DNA from: Oryzomonas japonica
Lineage (GTDB): Bacteria; Desulfobacterota; Desulfuromonadia; Geobacterales; Pseudopelobacteraceae
Direction of reading: 5' to 3'
Length of the DNA: 64,000 bases
NCBI RefSeq assembly: GCF_008802365.1
Contig: NZ_VZQZ01000008.1
Span: 1 to 64,000, forward strand
The position numbers and the translations under genes were made by a program. Each line of letters opens with the position of its first letter. The first letter of the stretch is position 1. Positions 27,235-35,239 of this stretch are shown here, in pieces. The notes under the pieces were generated by a model, which had not been told where the DNA came from, searched no databases, and saw only the letters and a program-made list of their open reading frames with translations.

Positions 27235-27999
27235 ATGGGCCCCATGAGCAATGTGCCGACAGCCGCGAACGGGGAGCAGCGGTCGCTCCAGGCCGGGGAA
27301 GAGCCGGCAGCCGTCTTTGTCAGCGGGATTGCCCACGATTTCAACAATATCGTCACGGTTATCGCCGGTACCGCCCAACTCATAGAACTCAGATCGGGCT
27401 CCGGCGACCCCGCAGGCAGGCTGGCCCGGAATATTATTGAAGCCACCAACCGCGCCTCGGTCCTGGTTGCTGATTTGTTGTCATTCAACCGCAAGAGGGC
27501 CATGGAGCCTGCCCAGGCGGACCTCAATACGGTTGTCGGCAATGCTGGAAGATTTGTTGAGCGTTTGATCGGCGAACGCATCTCCCTTGAAATGGCACTC
27601 GGCGGGGAGGCGCTGCCGGTGTCCATCGATGCCTATCAGATCGAGCAGGTGCTGCTGAACCTGGCGGCCAATGCGCGTGACGCCATGCCGTACGGCGGGC
27701 GGATCATGATCACGACCAAATGCGTCGAGGTGAAGGATGCCACTGATGGCGAAGTAGAGACACGGCCAGGACGGTATGCCGTTCTGACGTTTGCCGACAA
27801 TGGGGCTGGTATGGATGTCGAGACGAGGAAGCGCATCTTTGAGCCGTTTTTCACCACCAAAAAGGATGGCCGGGGTACCGGTCTGGGGCTTGCCATGGTG
27901 CGTTCCATCGTAGAGCAGAACCTGGGAACGATTGCGGTATCCAGTGAATTCGGGGAGGGAACCTGCATCGTTCTCCGTATCCCCTTGCGGCGGGATTAG
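27235..27999 (+). CDS. Soluble sensor histidine kinase
   Basis: Protein of 254 residues with no sensor domain and no membrane segment. His34 lies in the H box GIAHDFNNIVTVIAG (the HDFNN type), followed by an HATPase with NLAANARDAM (N box), FADNGAGMD and GRGTGLGLAMV. It starts 5 bp after the chemoreceptor, so translation is probably coupled; ATG at 27235 or 27244. No receiver domain is adjacent. The close pairing suggests it receives input from the chemoreceptor or from an unlinked partner. Confidence 0.85.
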   Translation: MGPMSNVPTAANGEQRSLQAGEEPAAVFVSGIAHDFNNIVTVIAGTAQLIELRSGSGDPAGRLARNIIEATNRASVLVADLLSFNRKRAMEPAQADLNTVVGNAGRFVERLIGERISLEMALGGEALPVSIDAYQIEQVLLNLAANARDAMPYGGRIMITTKCVEVKDATDGEVETRPGRYAVLTFADNGAGMDVETRKRIFEPFFTTKKDGRGTGLGLAMVRSIVEQNLGTIAVSSEFGEGTCIVLRIPLRRD

Positions 28000-28045
28000 T
28001 GGCCTGTGCGGCGAGGGAACCGCATAGGGCGTGTGAAGAGCCGGC

Positions 28046-29833
28046 TTATGCTGCCCCTCGCTTCTGCTGTTCCAGGGGCCCCTCGTTTTCCGGCACCGTG
28101 GTGTAACGTTGGAAGTCGTTTCTCCCCGCCTCCTTGACCCGGTACAGGGCGATGTCGGAATTTTTCAGCAGGGTTTCCGCATCATCGCCATCATCGGGGA
28201 AGTCCGCGATTCCGATGCTGGCGGTTACGGAGAGGCGATGACCGTTGCAGACGAAAGGTTTGTTGAACGCCGCAACGATCTTGGTCGCGGTCACGGCCGC
28301 ACTTTCCGCCGAGGCGATGGACGGCAGCAGCAGCACGAATTCATCCCCCCCCATGCGCGAGACCGTATCGCTCTTGCGCAGGAGCCCCCGCAGCCGTTCG
28401 CCCACGGCCTTGAGCAGCAGGTCGCCCATGCTGTGCCCGAGACTGTCGTTGATGTCCTTGAAACGGTCCAGGTCGAGGATCATCAGTGCCCCCCGGGTGC
28501 CGGTGCGCTGTGCCGAGGCCAGGGCCTGGCCAAGGCGGTCGTTGAGCAGTATCCGGTTGGGCAGGCCGGTCAGGGCGTCATGATATGCCAGGTGATGGAT
28601 CGTGTCCTCGTGCTGCCTGCGTTCGGTGATATCGTTGAGCATCAGCACGAAGCCCGCCAGCTTGTCCTGCTTGTCCAGGATGCCGGACAGGCTGCCGTCG
28701 TAGTAGGAGGTGGTCCCGTCCCTGCGTATCTCGGCGGGAAAGGTGCATTTCCCCTCACTCAGCACGGTCTCCCGCGCCTTGGCCAGGCTGAGGGGGGCGA
28801 TCTCCTCCAGAATGAGCACATCGGCCGCAGAGCGGCCGACGACTGAAGCCGCTTCGTACCCGAACACCTGTTCCGCCACCGGGTTGAAGTACTTGATCTT
28901 CAAGGCGCTGTCGGTGGCGACAATTGCCATGCTGATGGAGGAGCGGAGGATGTTGTCCAGGAAGATGGTCTTGTCCAGAAGCTCCCGGGCGGTCTGCTGA
29001 AAGATGTTTTCCTTCTTCCTGATGACCTCCTTGAGGGATTCGATATAGCGCCCTTCCAGTCCTTTGATGATATCGGACTGGGTGATGATCCCTTCGATCC
29101 TCCCTTCCTTGTCGACCACCACCACCCGGCGAATCTTCTCCCGCTTCATGGCCTGGGCGGCCTCGTACACCGTTGTCCCGGTGGTCACGGTCAGCACCGG
29201 ACTGCTCATGACCATGCCGACCTTGACGGTCTCCAGGTCAACGCCCTCGGCCACCAGCCGGACGGCATCCCGTTCGGTCATGATGCCCAGCGGCATGCGC
29301 TGGTTCGCCACGACCACGCAACTGATCCCCGGACCGGCCATGATGCCTAAGGCTTCGCTGATCGGAGCGTCGCTGGCGACGGTCATGACGCCGGTCGTCA
29401 TGACCTGTTCGATCTTGCGCAACTCCACGAAGTATTCGTGCCCCAGGTGGTTGATCAGGTCGGACTGGGTCATGAGCCCCAATATCCTGCCGCCATGGTC
29501 CACCACCACATGGTGGCGGATACTGTTGGTGAGCATGAGGCTATAGGCCTCGTAGATGTTCAGGTTGCCGGAGATGGTCACCACCGGACTGGTCATCAGG
29601 TCGCGGATCGGCCGCTTCCCGAAGGGGACCCGCTGGTTGGTCAGCTTGACCAGGTCCCGCTCGGTGAAGATCCCCAGCGGCCTCTTCTTTTCCGCCACGA
29701 TGAGGCAACTGATTTTGGCCCGCGCCATGGTGGCCACCGCCTCATCTGCCGGCGTTTCCGGCGTGACGCTGATCACCTGCCGGGAGATTATCTGCCGGAT
29801 TCTCGTTTTTGTCGTGCCTGTGGTTATGCCCAT
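28046..29833 (-). CDS. Diguanylate cyclase with four CBS domains and a PAS domain
   Basis: Protein of 595 residues from the start at 29833, chosen because AAGGGACG lies upstream; an earlier in-frame ATG has no site. Four CBS motifs (~10-265, in two Bateman pairs) are likely to bind adenine nucleotides. They are followed by a PAS domain (~300-405) and a GGDEF domain (~430-580) with intact MGGDEF and an upstream RxxD (RKSD five residues before GGDEF), the product-inhibition site. It should make c-di-GMP under control of energy status. No EAL or HD-GYP partner is adjacent, but an HD-GYP protein is at 45081. Confidence 0.9.
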   Translation of the reverse strand: MGITTGTTKTRIRQIISRQVISVTPETPADEAVATMARAKISCLIVAEKKRPLGIFTERDLVKLTNQRVPFGKRPIRDLMTSPVVTISGNLNIYEAYSLMLTNSIRHHVVVDHGGRILGLMTQSDLINHLGHEYFVELRKIEQVMTTGVMTVASDAPISEALGIMAGPGISCVVVANQRMPLGIMTERDAVRLVAEGVDLETVKVGMVMSSPVLTVTTGTTVYEAAQAMKREKIRRVVVVDKEGRIEGIITQSDIIKGLEGRYIESLKEVIRKKENIFQQTARELLDKTIFLDNILRSSISMAIVATDSALKIKYFNPVAEQVFGYEAASVVGRSAADVLILEEIAPLSLAKARETVLSEGKCTFPAEIRRDGTTSYYDGSLSGILDKQDKLAGFVLMLNDITERRQHEDTIHHLAYHDALTGLPNRILLNDRLGQALASAQRTGTRGALMILDLDRFKDINDSLGHSMGDLLLKAVGERLRGLLRKSDTVSRMGGDEFVLLLPSIASAESAAVTATKIVAAFNKPFVCNGHRLSVTASIGIADFPDDGDDAETLLKNSDIALYRVKEAGRNDFQRYTTVPENEGPLEQQKRGAA

Positions 29834-30000
29834 CGGTCTCGTCCCTTGATAATGGTACAACATGCCTGATGCGGTTCCACGTTTTTATAGTGGACCAAAT
29901 GTATCCAATATCACATTTCTGAGCGTATTTACAGCCTTCAATGCAGGGGAAAATAGCTGCTTTCTAAACAGGCAGTTATGAAAATCCCGGATTGTCCGTC

Positions 30001-30042
30001 AAAAACGCAACAAGGCGCGGAGCCGAAGCCCGCGCCTTGTTG
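30001..30042 (-). terminator. Terminator of hcp
   Basis: Read on the minus strand: a 13-bp stem CAACAAGGCGCGG with CCGCGCCTTGTTG, then CGTTTTTGA. It lies 26-67 bp past the hcp stop. Confidence 0.85.
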
Positions 30043-30067
30043 CCGACAGATATTGCACGAAAAAGCG

Positions 30068-31678
30068 TTATCCCAGAATGGCCTTCATGTCCGCCTCGAC
30101 CGTGGTGATGGGGCCGAGGTTGAAGTTCTCCACCAGGAAGCCCAGCACGTTGGGGGAGATGAAGGCCGGCAGGGACGGGCCGATCTTGATGTTCTTGATC
30201 CCCAGGTGCAGCAGGGTCAGGAGGATGACCACGGCCTTCTGCTCGTACCAGGAGAGGATCATGGAGAGCGGCAGGTCGTTGACCCCGCAGTTGAAGGCGC
30301 CTGCCAGGGCCACGGCGATCTGGATTGCCGAGTAGGCGTCGTTGCACTGGCCCACATCCAGGAGGCGCGGGATGCCGCCGATGTCGCCGAATTCCAGCTT
30401 GTTGAAGCGGAACTTGCCGCAGGCCAGGGTCAGGATGACCGTATCCTGGGGGAGCTTCTCGGCGAACTCGGTGTAGTAGTTGCGCCCCGATTTGGCGCCG
30501 TCGCAGCCGCCGATCAGGAAGAAGTGCTTGATGGCCCCGGACTTGACCGCCGCGACCACCTTATCGGCCACGCCCAGGACGGCGTTGTGGCCGAAACCGG
30601 TCAGGATCTCCTGCCCCGGGTTGTCGGGGAAGCCGGGCAGTTCCTGGGCCTTGGCGATAACCTCGGAGAAATCCCAGCCGCTTACATGCTTCACGTCGGG
30701 CCACGCCACCAGGCCCCAGGTGAAGAGGCGGTCCTTGTAGGTGTCGGCCGGGCGCTGGATGCAGTTGGTGTTGAAGATGATGGCGCCGGGGAAGTTGACG
30801 AACTCCTTGGCCTGGTCCTGCCAGGCGCCGCCGAAGTTGCCGGCCAGGTGGCCGTATTTCTTCAGCCCCGGGTAACCGTGGGCCGGGAGCATCTCGCCGT
30901 GGGTGTAGATGTTGATCCCTTTGCCTTCGGTCTGTTTGAGCAGCTCTTCCAGCATTTTCAGATCGTGGCCGGAGACCAGGATGGCCTTGCCCGCCTTGGT
31001 GCCGAGCTGGACCGGCGTGGGGACCGGGTGGCCGTAGGTGTCGGTGTGGGCGGCGTTCAGAAGTCCCATGACGGTCAGGTTGTGCTTGCCGCACTCCATG
31101 GAGAGGCCGACGAAGTCCATGAGCCCCAGGTTGGGGTCGGTGGTGGCGGCCAGCGCCTTCTGGACAAAGGCCAGCACCTCTGCGTCGCTGCGCCCCAGGA
31201 TCATGGCGTGGTCCATATAGGCGGCCATGCCCTTCAGGCCGTACATGAGGATCTCGATTACGGAGCGGATGTCCTCGTTGACGTGCTGGGCGTTGATGCC
31301 GTATGCCTCACCCTGGACGATCATGCCGTTCAGGTCTTCGGCCGGTTTCCATTCCGCCACGGGGCCGGAGAGGGTGGTGCCCTTGGCGGCCAGGGCTGTG
31401 CGGGCCTTTTCCTTCAGCTCGTAGCAGTGCTTGATGATGCCGCCGATGCGGGGCGCCTCGAAATCCACGTTGGTGACGGTGGTGAAGAGCCCCTCGATGG
31501 TGAAGCGGTCGATCTCGGGGTCGCGTCCCAGCTTGTCGGCGTAGAGCGCCAGGCTCTTCAGGCCGTAGAGCAGATGGTCCTGCAGCGTGGCTACCTCGGG
31601 TTTCTTGCCGCATACGCCGGAGATGTTGCAGCCGACACCGTTTGCCGCCTGTTCGCACTGGTTACAGAACATTCCCAT
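30068..31678 (-). CDS. hcp: Hybrid cluster protein (hydroxylamine reductase)
   Basis: Protein of 536 residues. The N-terminal cysteines follow C-x2-C-x8-C-x5-C (Cys5, 8, 17, 23), the spacing of class I Hcp with a [4Fe-4S] proximal cluster, as in Desulfovibrio. Conserved hybrid-cluster segments such as NTNCIQRP, GGCDGAKSGRNYYTEF and LACGKFRFNK are present. Hcp reduces nitric oxide or hydroxylamine and protects anaerobes from nitrosative stress. Upstream is a palindromic CRP/FNR-type site placed for activation (31778-31791). No hcr reductase gene is adjacent, so the electron donor is unknown. Confidence 0.96.
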   Translation of the reverse strand: MGMFCNQCEQAANGVGCNISGVCGKKPEVATLQDHLLYGLKSLALYADKLGRDPEIDRFTIEGLFTTVTNVDFEAPRIGGIIKHCYELKEKARTALAAKGTTLSGPVAEWKPAEDLNGMIVQGEAYGINAQHVNEDIRSVIEILMYGLKGMAAYMDHAMILGRSDAEVLAFVQKALAATTDPNLGLMDFVGLSMECGKHNLTVMGLLNAAHTDTYGHPVPTPVQLGTKAGKAILVSGHDLKMLEELLKQTEGKGINIYTHGEMLPAHGYPGLKKYGHLAGNFGGAWQDQAKEFVNFPGAIIFNTNCIQRPADTYKDRLFTWGLVAWPDVKHVSGWDFSEVIAKAQELPGFPDNPGQEILTGFGHNAVLGVADKVVAAVKSGAIKHFFLIGGCDGAKSGRNYYTEFAEKLPQDTVILTLACGKFRFNKLEFGDIGGIPRLLDVGQCNDAYSAIQIAVALAGAFNCGVNDLPLSMILSWYEQKAVVILLTLLHLGIKNIKIGPSLPAFISPNVLGFLVENFNLGPITTVEADMKAILG

Positions 31679-31751
31679 GGTTGTTTCCTCCCTTGTGTTG
31701 AGTGTCTGAATAAACTCGCAGGTGAGTTTTGAGCGTTTCTATGGTATGAAC

Positions 31752-31791
31752 AGTATACTCGATCTTTACGTCTTTGCTTGACCCGGGTCAA
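31752..31791 (-). promoter_or_regulatory. hcp promoter with CRP/FNR-type operator (HcpR candidate)
   Basis: A perfect palindrome TTGACCCGGGTCAA (31778-31791) lies upstream of a consensus -10, TATACT read on the minus strand (31757-31752). The palindrome centre falls about 40 bp before the expected transcription start, the class II activator position. There is no good -35 box, as expected for an activated promoter. HcpR, the CRP/FNR-family regulator of hcp in deltaproteobacteria, is the likely binder (inference). Confidence 0.75.
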
Positions 31792-31806
31792 AAAAAACGA
31801 ATTAGC

Positions 31807-31927
31807 AGGTTGTTGAAAAACAGCCATCTCGCCGCCGTCCTCGAAGGCCCTTTCGTGCGGCGTAGCGCTGCTACGCCTCCTCAGGGCCTTCTGCGGGTGC
31901 GACGATCTGACTATTTTTGAACAACCT
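31807..31927 (-). repeat. 121-bp intergenic palindromic repeat, copy R5
   Basis: Opposite orientation to R1, from AGGTTGTTGAAAAACAGCC to TTTTTGAACAACCT. It is the only copy here between divergent genes (hcp and the DUF362 gene), just outside the hcp operator. Confidence 0.9.
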
Positions 31928-31959
31928 GAGTTTTCAATAACCTGTTAAGGGAGGAAGCC

Positions 31960-33063
31960 ATGCCCAAGGTGTATTTTGCCGATATGCGTGCCGGCCATAA
32001 GGAAAATCTGTTCGATAAGATCGGCAAGCTACTGGCCCTGGCCGGTATGGGGCAGCACATTGCCGAGGGAGACCTGACGGCGGTCAAGATCCATTTCGGC
32101 GAGAAGGGGAACAGCGCCTTCATCCGCCCGATCTTTGCCCGGCGGGTGGTGGAGGAGATCAAGAAGCTGGGGGCCAAGCCCTTTCTGACCGATTCATCGA
32201 CCCTGTATCCCGGCGAACGCAAGGAGGCGGTCTCGGCCCTGGTGTGCGCCATCGAGAACGGCTTCGGCTATGCCTGCGCCGGGGCGCCGCTGATCATCAG
32301 CGATGGCCTGCGCGGGGTGACCGAGACGGACGTCGCCATTGACGGCGACCTGCTGAAAAAGGTCCACATCGGCACCGAGATCGTGGAGGCCGACTCGCTG
32401 GTCTGCCTGACCCACTTCAAATGCCATGAACTGACCGGCTTCGGCGGAGCCATCAAGAATCTGGGCATGGGGTGCGCCAGCCGCAAGGGGAAACTGGTGC
32501 AGCACTCCACCGTAGCCCCCAAGGTGGCGGAAGCGTACTGCACCGGGTGCGGCGCCTGCCTCAAGGCCTGCGCCCACGACGCCATCCGGATCATCGAGGG
32601 GAAGGCGACCATCGATCCCGAGCTCTGTGCCGGTTGCAGCCGCTGCATCAGCGTCTGTCCGGTGAAGGTCATCAATGTCCAATGGAACGAGGCGGCCGAC
32701 CTGGTGATGAGGAAGATGGCCGAGTACGCCAAGGGCGCCGTGACCGGCAAGGAGGGGCGGGCGGTCTACCTGAGTTTCATCACCCAGGTATCCCCGGCCT
32801 GCGACTGTTACGGCCACGCCGATGCGCCGATCGTCAACGATATCGGCATCTGCGCCTCCACCGATCCGGTGGCCATCGACCAGGCCTGCGCCGATCTGGT
32901 CAACGGGGCCCGGGGCAACGAGGGCTCGGCCCTGAAGAGCGGCCATGAGCCGGGGGGGGACAAGTTCCGTGGCGTATACCCCCAGATCCCCTGGGAGGTG
33001 CAATTGGAGCATGGCGAGAAGGTCGGCCTGGGGTCGAGGGGCTACGAACTGGTCAAGATCTGA
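31960..33063 (+). CDS. DUF362 protein with two [4Fe-4S] ferredoxin motifs
   Basis: Protein of 367 residues. A DUF362 domain (GEKGNSAFIRPIFARRVVEE, LTHFKCHELTGFGGAIKNLG) surrounds a bacterial ferredoxin module with two cluster motifs, CTGCGACLKACAHD and CAGCSRCISVCPVK, near residues 193-235. Proteins of this type are soluble and presumed to carry electrons; their reaction is unknown. GGGAGGAAG precedes the ATG. Repeat R5 and the hcp control region lie directly upstream, on the divergent side. Confidence 0.88.
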   Translation: MPKVYFADMRAGHKENLFDKIGKLLALAGMGQHIAEGDLTAVKIHFGEKGNSAFIRPIFARRVVEEIKKLGAKPFLTDSSTLYPGERKEAVSALVCAIENGFGYACAGAPLIISDGLRGVTETDVAIDGDLLKKVHIGTEIVEADSLVCLTHFKCHELTGFGGAIKNLGMGCASRKGKLVQHSTVAPKVAEAYCTGCGACLKACAHDAIRIIEGKATIDPELCAGCSRCISVCPVKVINVQWNEAADLVMRKMAEYAKGAVTGKEGRAVYLSFITQVSPACDCYGHADAPIVNDIGICASTDPVAIDQACADLVNGARGNEGSALKSGHEPGGDKFRGVYPQIPWEVQLEHGEKVGLGSRGYELVKI

Positions 33064-33100
33064 ACGGGCAAATCTGCCGCAGTGCCGCGGCGGCAGGTAA

Positions 33101-33291
33101 TGGGGACCCTGAATTCGTGACGCCTTCATGCCTTCACTGGTCGGGAAGTCCTCTGCCCTTGCCTTTGAATAGATTGCGACAATCAGGCGGCGGACGGGCC
33201 TCGTGAGTGAGCTGTTACGACATGGCGACGCGCGGGCTCCAAATCTTCCGGACGTTGCGGCATTCCGGCGTCACGGATTCAGGGGGACATT
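33101..33291. repeat. Intergenic element with ~18-bp inverted ends
   Basis: The left end GGGACCCTGAATTCGTGACGCC (two parts: GGGACCCTGAAT and TCGTGACGCC) is the inverse of the right end GGCGTCACGGATTCAGGG, with one mismatch over the 18 bp GGCGTCACG[A/G]ATTCAGGG. The ends flank about 145 bp without a gene. The right end supplies CAGGGGG as the ribosome binding site of dtd. A third copy of the end motif (CACGGATTCAGGGACACA) is at 21510-21527. Confidence 0.55.
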
Positions 33292-33729
33292 ATGAAAGCA
33301 GTTGTCCAGCGTGTCAGTTTTGCTTCCGTTACCGTGGACGAAAGCCTGGTCGGCCGGATCGGGAAAGGCGTCCTGGTCCTCTTGGGTGTGGAGAAAGGCG
33401 ATGACGAGTCCCGGGCCGACTGGCTGGCGGAGAAGATCGCCGGTCTGCGTATCTTCCCGGATGAAGAGGACAAGATGAACCTTGCCCTCGCGGATGTGGG
33501 GGGGGCGGTCCTGGTGGTTTCCCAGTTCACCCTGGCCGGCAATTGCGACAAGGGGCGGCGCCCCTCCTTCGATACGGCGGCACCGCCGGAGGAGGGCAAG
33601 CGGCTGTACGAATATTTCACGGCTGCGGTGGAGAAGCTCGGTCTGCCGGTGCAGACCGGCATCTTTCAAGCCGACATGAAGGTGCACTTGGTCAACGACG
33701 GGCCGGTCACCTTTATCCTGGAGCGCTAA
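33292..33729 (+). CDS. dtd: D-aminoacyl-tRNA deacylase
   Basis: Protein of 145 residues, the standard length. It removes D-amino acids (and glycine from tRNA-Ala) mis-attached to t[11 protein letters not shown] opens the protein, the catalytic-site motif SQFTLAG is near residue 80, and NDGPVTF, the Gly-cisPro specificity motif, is near the C-terminus. The ribosome binding site (CAGGGGG) lies in the right end of a small inverted repeat element. Repeat R6 begins 6 bp after the stop. Confidence 0.95.
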   Translation: MKAVVQRVSFASVTVDESLVGRIGKGVLVLLGVEKGDDESRADWLAEKIAGLRIFPDEEDKMNLALADVGGAVLVVSQFTLAGNCDKGRRPSFDTAAPPEEGKRLYEYFTAAVEKLGLPVQTGIFQADMKVHLVNDGPVTFILER

Positions 33730-33734
33730 GGGTG

Positions 33735-33895
33735 GGTTGTTGAAAAACAGCCATCAGGCCTTCATCCTCGAAGGCCCTTTCGTGCGGCGTAGCGCCCGGC
33801 CTTCGCAGCCAAAGCTGCTTCGGCGGAGTAGGCCTGCTACGCCTCCTCTGGGCCTGTCTAGCGGGTGCGACGATCTGACTATTTTTGAACAACCT
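33735..33895 (-). repeat. Intergenic palindromic repeat, copy R6, with central insertion
   Basis: Opposite orientation to R1. The two flanks align with R5, but the centre carries ~39 extra bases (33795-33833) between GTAGCG and CTGCTACGCC, so this copy is 161 bp. The insert is itself a hairpin (GCCTTCGCAGC, CAAA, GCTGCTTCGGC). The copy sits between convergent genes. Confidence 0.88.
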
Positions 33896-33918
33896 GGATT
33901 TTTGGCAGCCTGTTAATA

Positions 33919-34512
33919 CTATCGGTTCACGCGCAGGTCGATGATCATGTTTGGCGGCAACGGCTGACCGTTGAAAAGATCGGCGGGTGGGCTGGGGGTT
34001 GACTCAGTGTTGCCGAAGGCGTACTCCAGAACGGCATGGCGGCCGTTGTCGTCAAGCCAGACGATCCGGTCATTCTCCACGCCGCTTTCCTCGCCGGCAG
34101 AATAGGACTTGGTGGCGCGGTCGCGGCAGTCCAGCGGGTCGTTGACCGTGTTGATGGAATCCAGGCACCGCCCAAGGTGCTTGGCCCGCGCCACGATGTC
34201 GCGGCTGGCCTTTGCCAGTTCCTTCTTCCTGGCGATCTCGCCATAACCCATGGCACCCGAAAATGCGGTTCTGACCCAGCCTCCCTCAACACTGCGGATT
34301 ACCCATGCGGTGACCAGAACCCCGTCCGTCCGTTTTTCCACGGCAATAGATGCCGGGCACCTGGCCGGCGGCTTGCCCGACCATTTCTTGGTCCGGTTGA
34401 TCTCTCCGAATACCTTGGTGGTGCAGTCGGCAAGCGTCGCCACATCACCGGCACGGGCCGGTGCGGCGGCAAGGATGAGAAACATCGCAAGCACTGAAGC
34501 GGGGTAGCGCAT
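33919..34512 (-). CDS. Hypothetical secreted protein
   Basis: Protein of 197 residues that I do not recognise. A signal peptide is clear (MRYPASVLAMFLILAAAPARA, cleavage after ARA). The mature part has four cysteines (ADC, ARC, GRC, LDC) that could form two disulfides, a central basic helix-like stretch, and a C-terminal beta-rich part ending IIDLRVNR. GGAG lies just before the ATG on the minus strand. It stands alone between repeat R6 and tRNA-Pro. Confidence 0.7.
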   Translation of the reverse strand: MRYPASVLAMFLILAAAPARAGDVATLADCTTKVFGEINRTKKWSGKPPARCPASIAVEKRTDGVLVTAWVIRSVEGGWVRTAFSGAMGYGEIARKKELAKASRDIVARAKHLGRCLDSINTVNDPLDCRDRATKSYSAGEESGVENDRIVWLDDNGRHAVLEYAFGNTESTPSPPADLFNGQPLPPNMIIDLRVNR

Positions 34513-34746
34513 CGCTTTCTCCTCTTGGGCGGCCGTCTTGGCCTTTCCGTTTGCGTCCAGTATAGCACGTATCGCTGCCGATGTCTGGGCGCGTGGCGTT
34601 GTTTTATCTCAGGCACGCCCCGTGCCGCCTTGTTTGTGATCGAAGTGGGGGCGGAACGGGAAGAAGGGTGGGGGTGAGGAAGGGCGATCACGGGATGGTT
34701 GCGCGCCATCGGTCGTCCAGTGAAATGCGGGTGCAGGCGGAACGAG

Positions 34747-34780
34747 AAAGGGGCCAACCGTATTCGGCTGACCCCTGTTT
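34747..34780 (-). terminator. Possible terminator after tRNA-Pro
   Basis: An imperfect stem (GGGG-CCAACCG with CGGCTGACCCC around TATT) is flanked by T-rich sequence in both directions. It begins 7 bp past the tRNA 3' end on the minus strand. Confidence 0.55.
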
Positions 34781-34786
34781 TTTAAA

Positions 34787-34863
34787 TGGTCGGGATGACT
34801 GGATTTGAACCAGCGGCCCCCTGCTCCCGAAGCAGGTGCGCTACCAGGCTGCGCTACATCCCG
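34787..34863 (-). tRNA. tRNA-Pro(CGG)
   Basis: 77 nt on the minus strand with encoded CCA. Acceptor CGGGATG pairs with CATCCCG, and the anticodon stem CCTGC/GCAGG encloses TTCGGGA, so the anticodon is CGG. The T loop is GTTCAAATC. Confidence 0.97.
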
Positions 34864-34873
34864 AGGAATGCTC

Positions 34874-34903
34874 TTTCTAGCACTGACAAGGAGTCGTTGT
34901 CAA
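34874..34903 (-). promoter_or_regulatory. Promoter of tRNA-Pro
   Basis: On the minus strand: TTGACA (34903-34898), an 18-bp spacer and TAGAAA (34879-34874), 10 bp before the tRNA 5' end. Confidence 0.75.
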
Positions 34904-35103
34904 CAGGAAAGACGGTATGCGGGCCGTTGCGTCGCCCCTGGCCGTTTCCGGGGCCACTTCTCCCCATAGGCTCAGTCCGTTCCCACCGCCAGCATGCCAA
35001 TCACGGCGGCTGTGGCCGCGGCAGCGGGCACGGCTTACAACCGGACCACAGGGCGGGTTGTGGAAAACAGCCCCGGACATCATATCGTGTGACCAAGCTA
35101 CTC

Positions 35104-35132
35104 TTGACTTGCCAGCCCGAAATTCCTATTCT
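35104..35132 (+). promoter_or_regulatory. Promoter of the acyl-CoA synthetase gene
   Basis: TTGACT at 35104-35109, a 17-bp spacer and TATTCT at 35127-35132. This leaves a 5' leader of about 100 bp. Confidence 0.7.
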
Positions 35133-35239
35133 ACTCCCTTCAAAATTAAACTCATAGCGAAGCAAACGCGCGATGTGCCGGTTACATTCCCGCATATTGC
35201 CGACGCAAAACCGTATGAGTACGTCAGAAGGCCTCGAAA

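Larger units (their letters stand above)
34864..35239. other. Intergenic region between tRNA-Pro and the acyl-CoA synthetase gene
   Basis: About 375 bp without a convincing gene. It holds two divergent promoters, listed separately: one for tRNA-Pro at its left edge and one for the synthetase at 35104-35132. Nothing else is evident. Confidence 0.6.

Noticed and set aside
29978-31732. Plus-strand open frame of 584 codons opposite hcp
   Set aside because: It is a composition shadow of hcp, which has intact cluster ligands, a promoter, an operator and a terminator on the minus strand.
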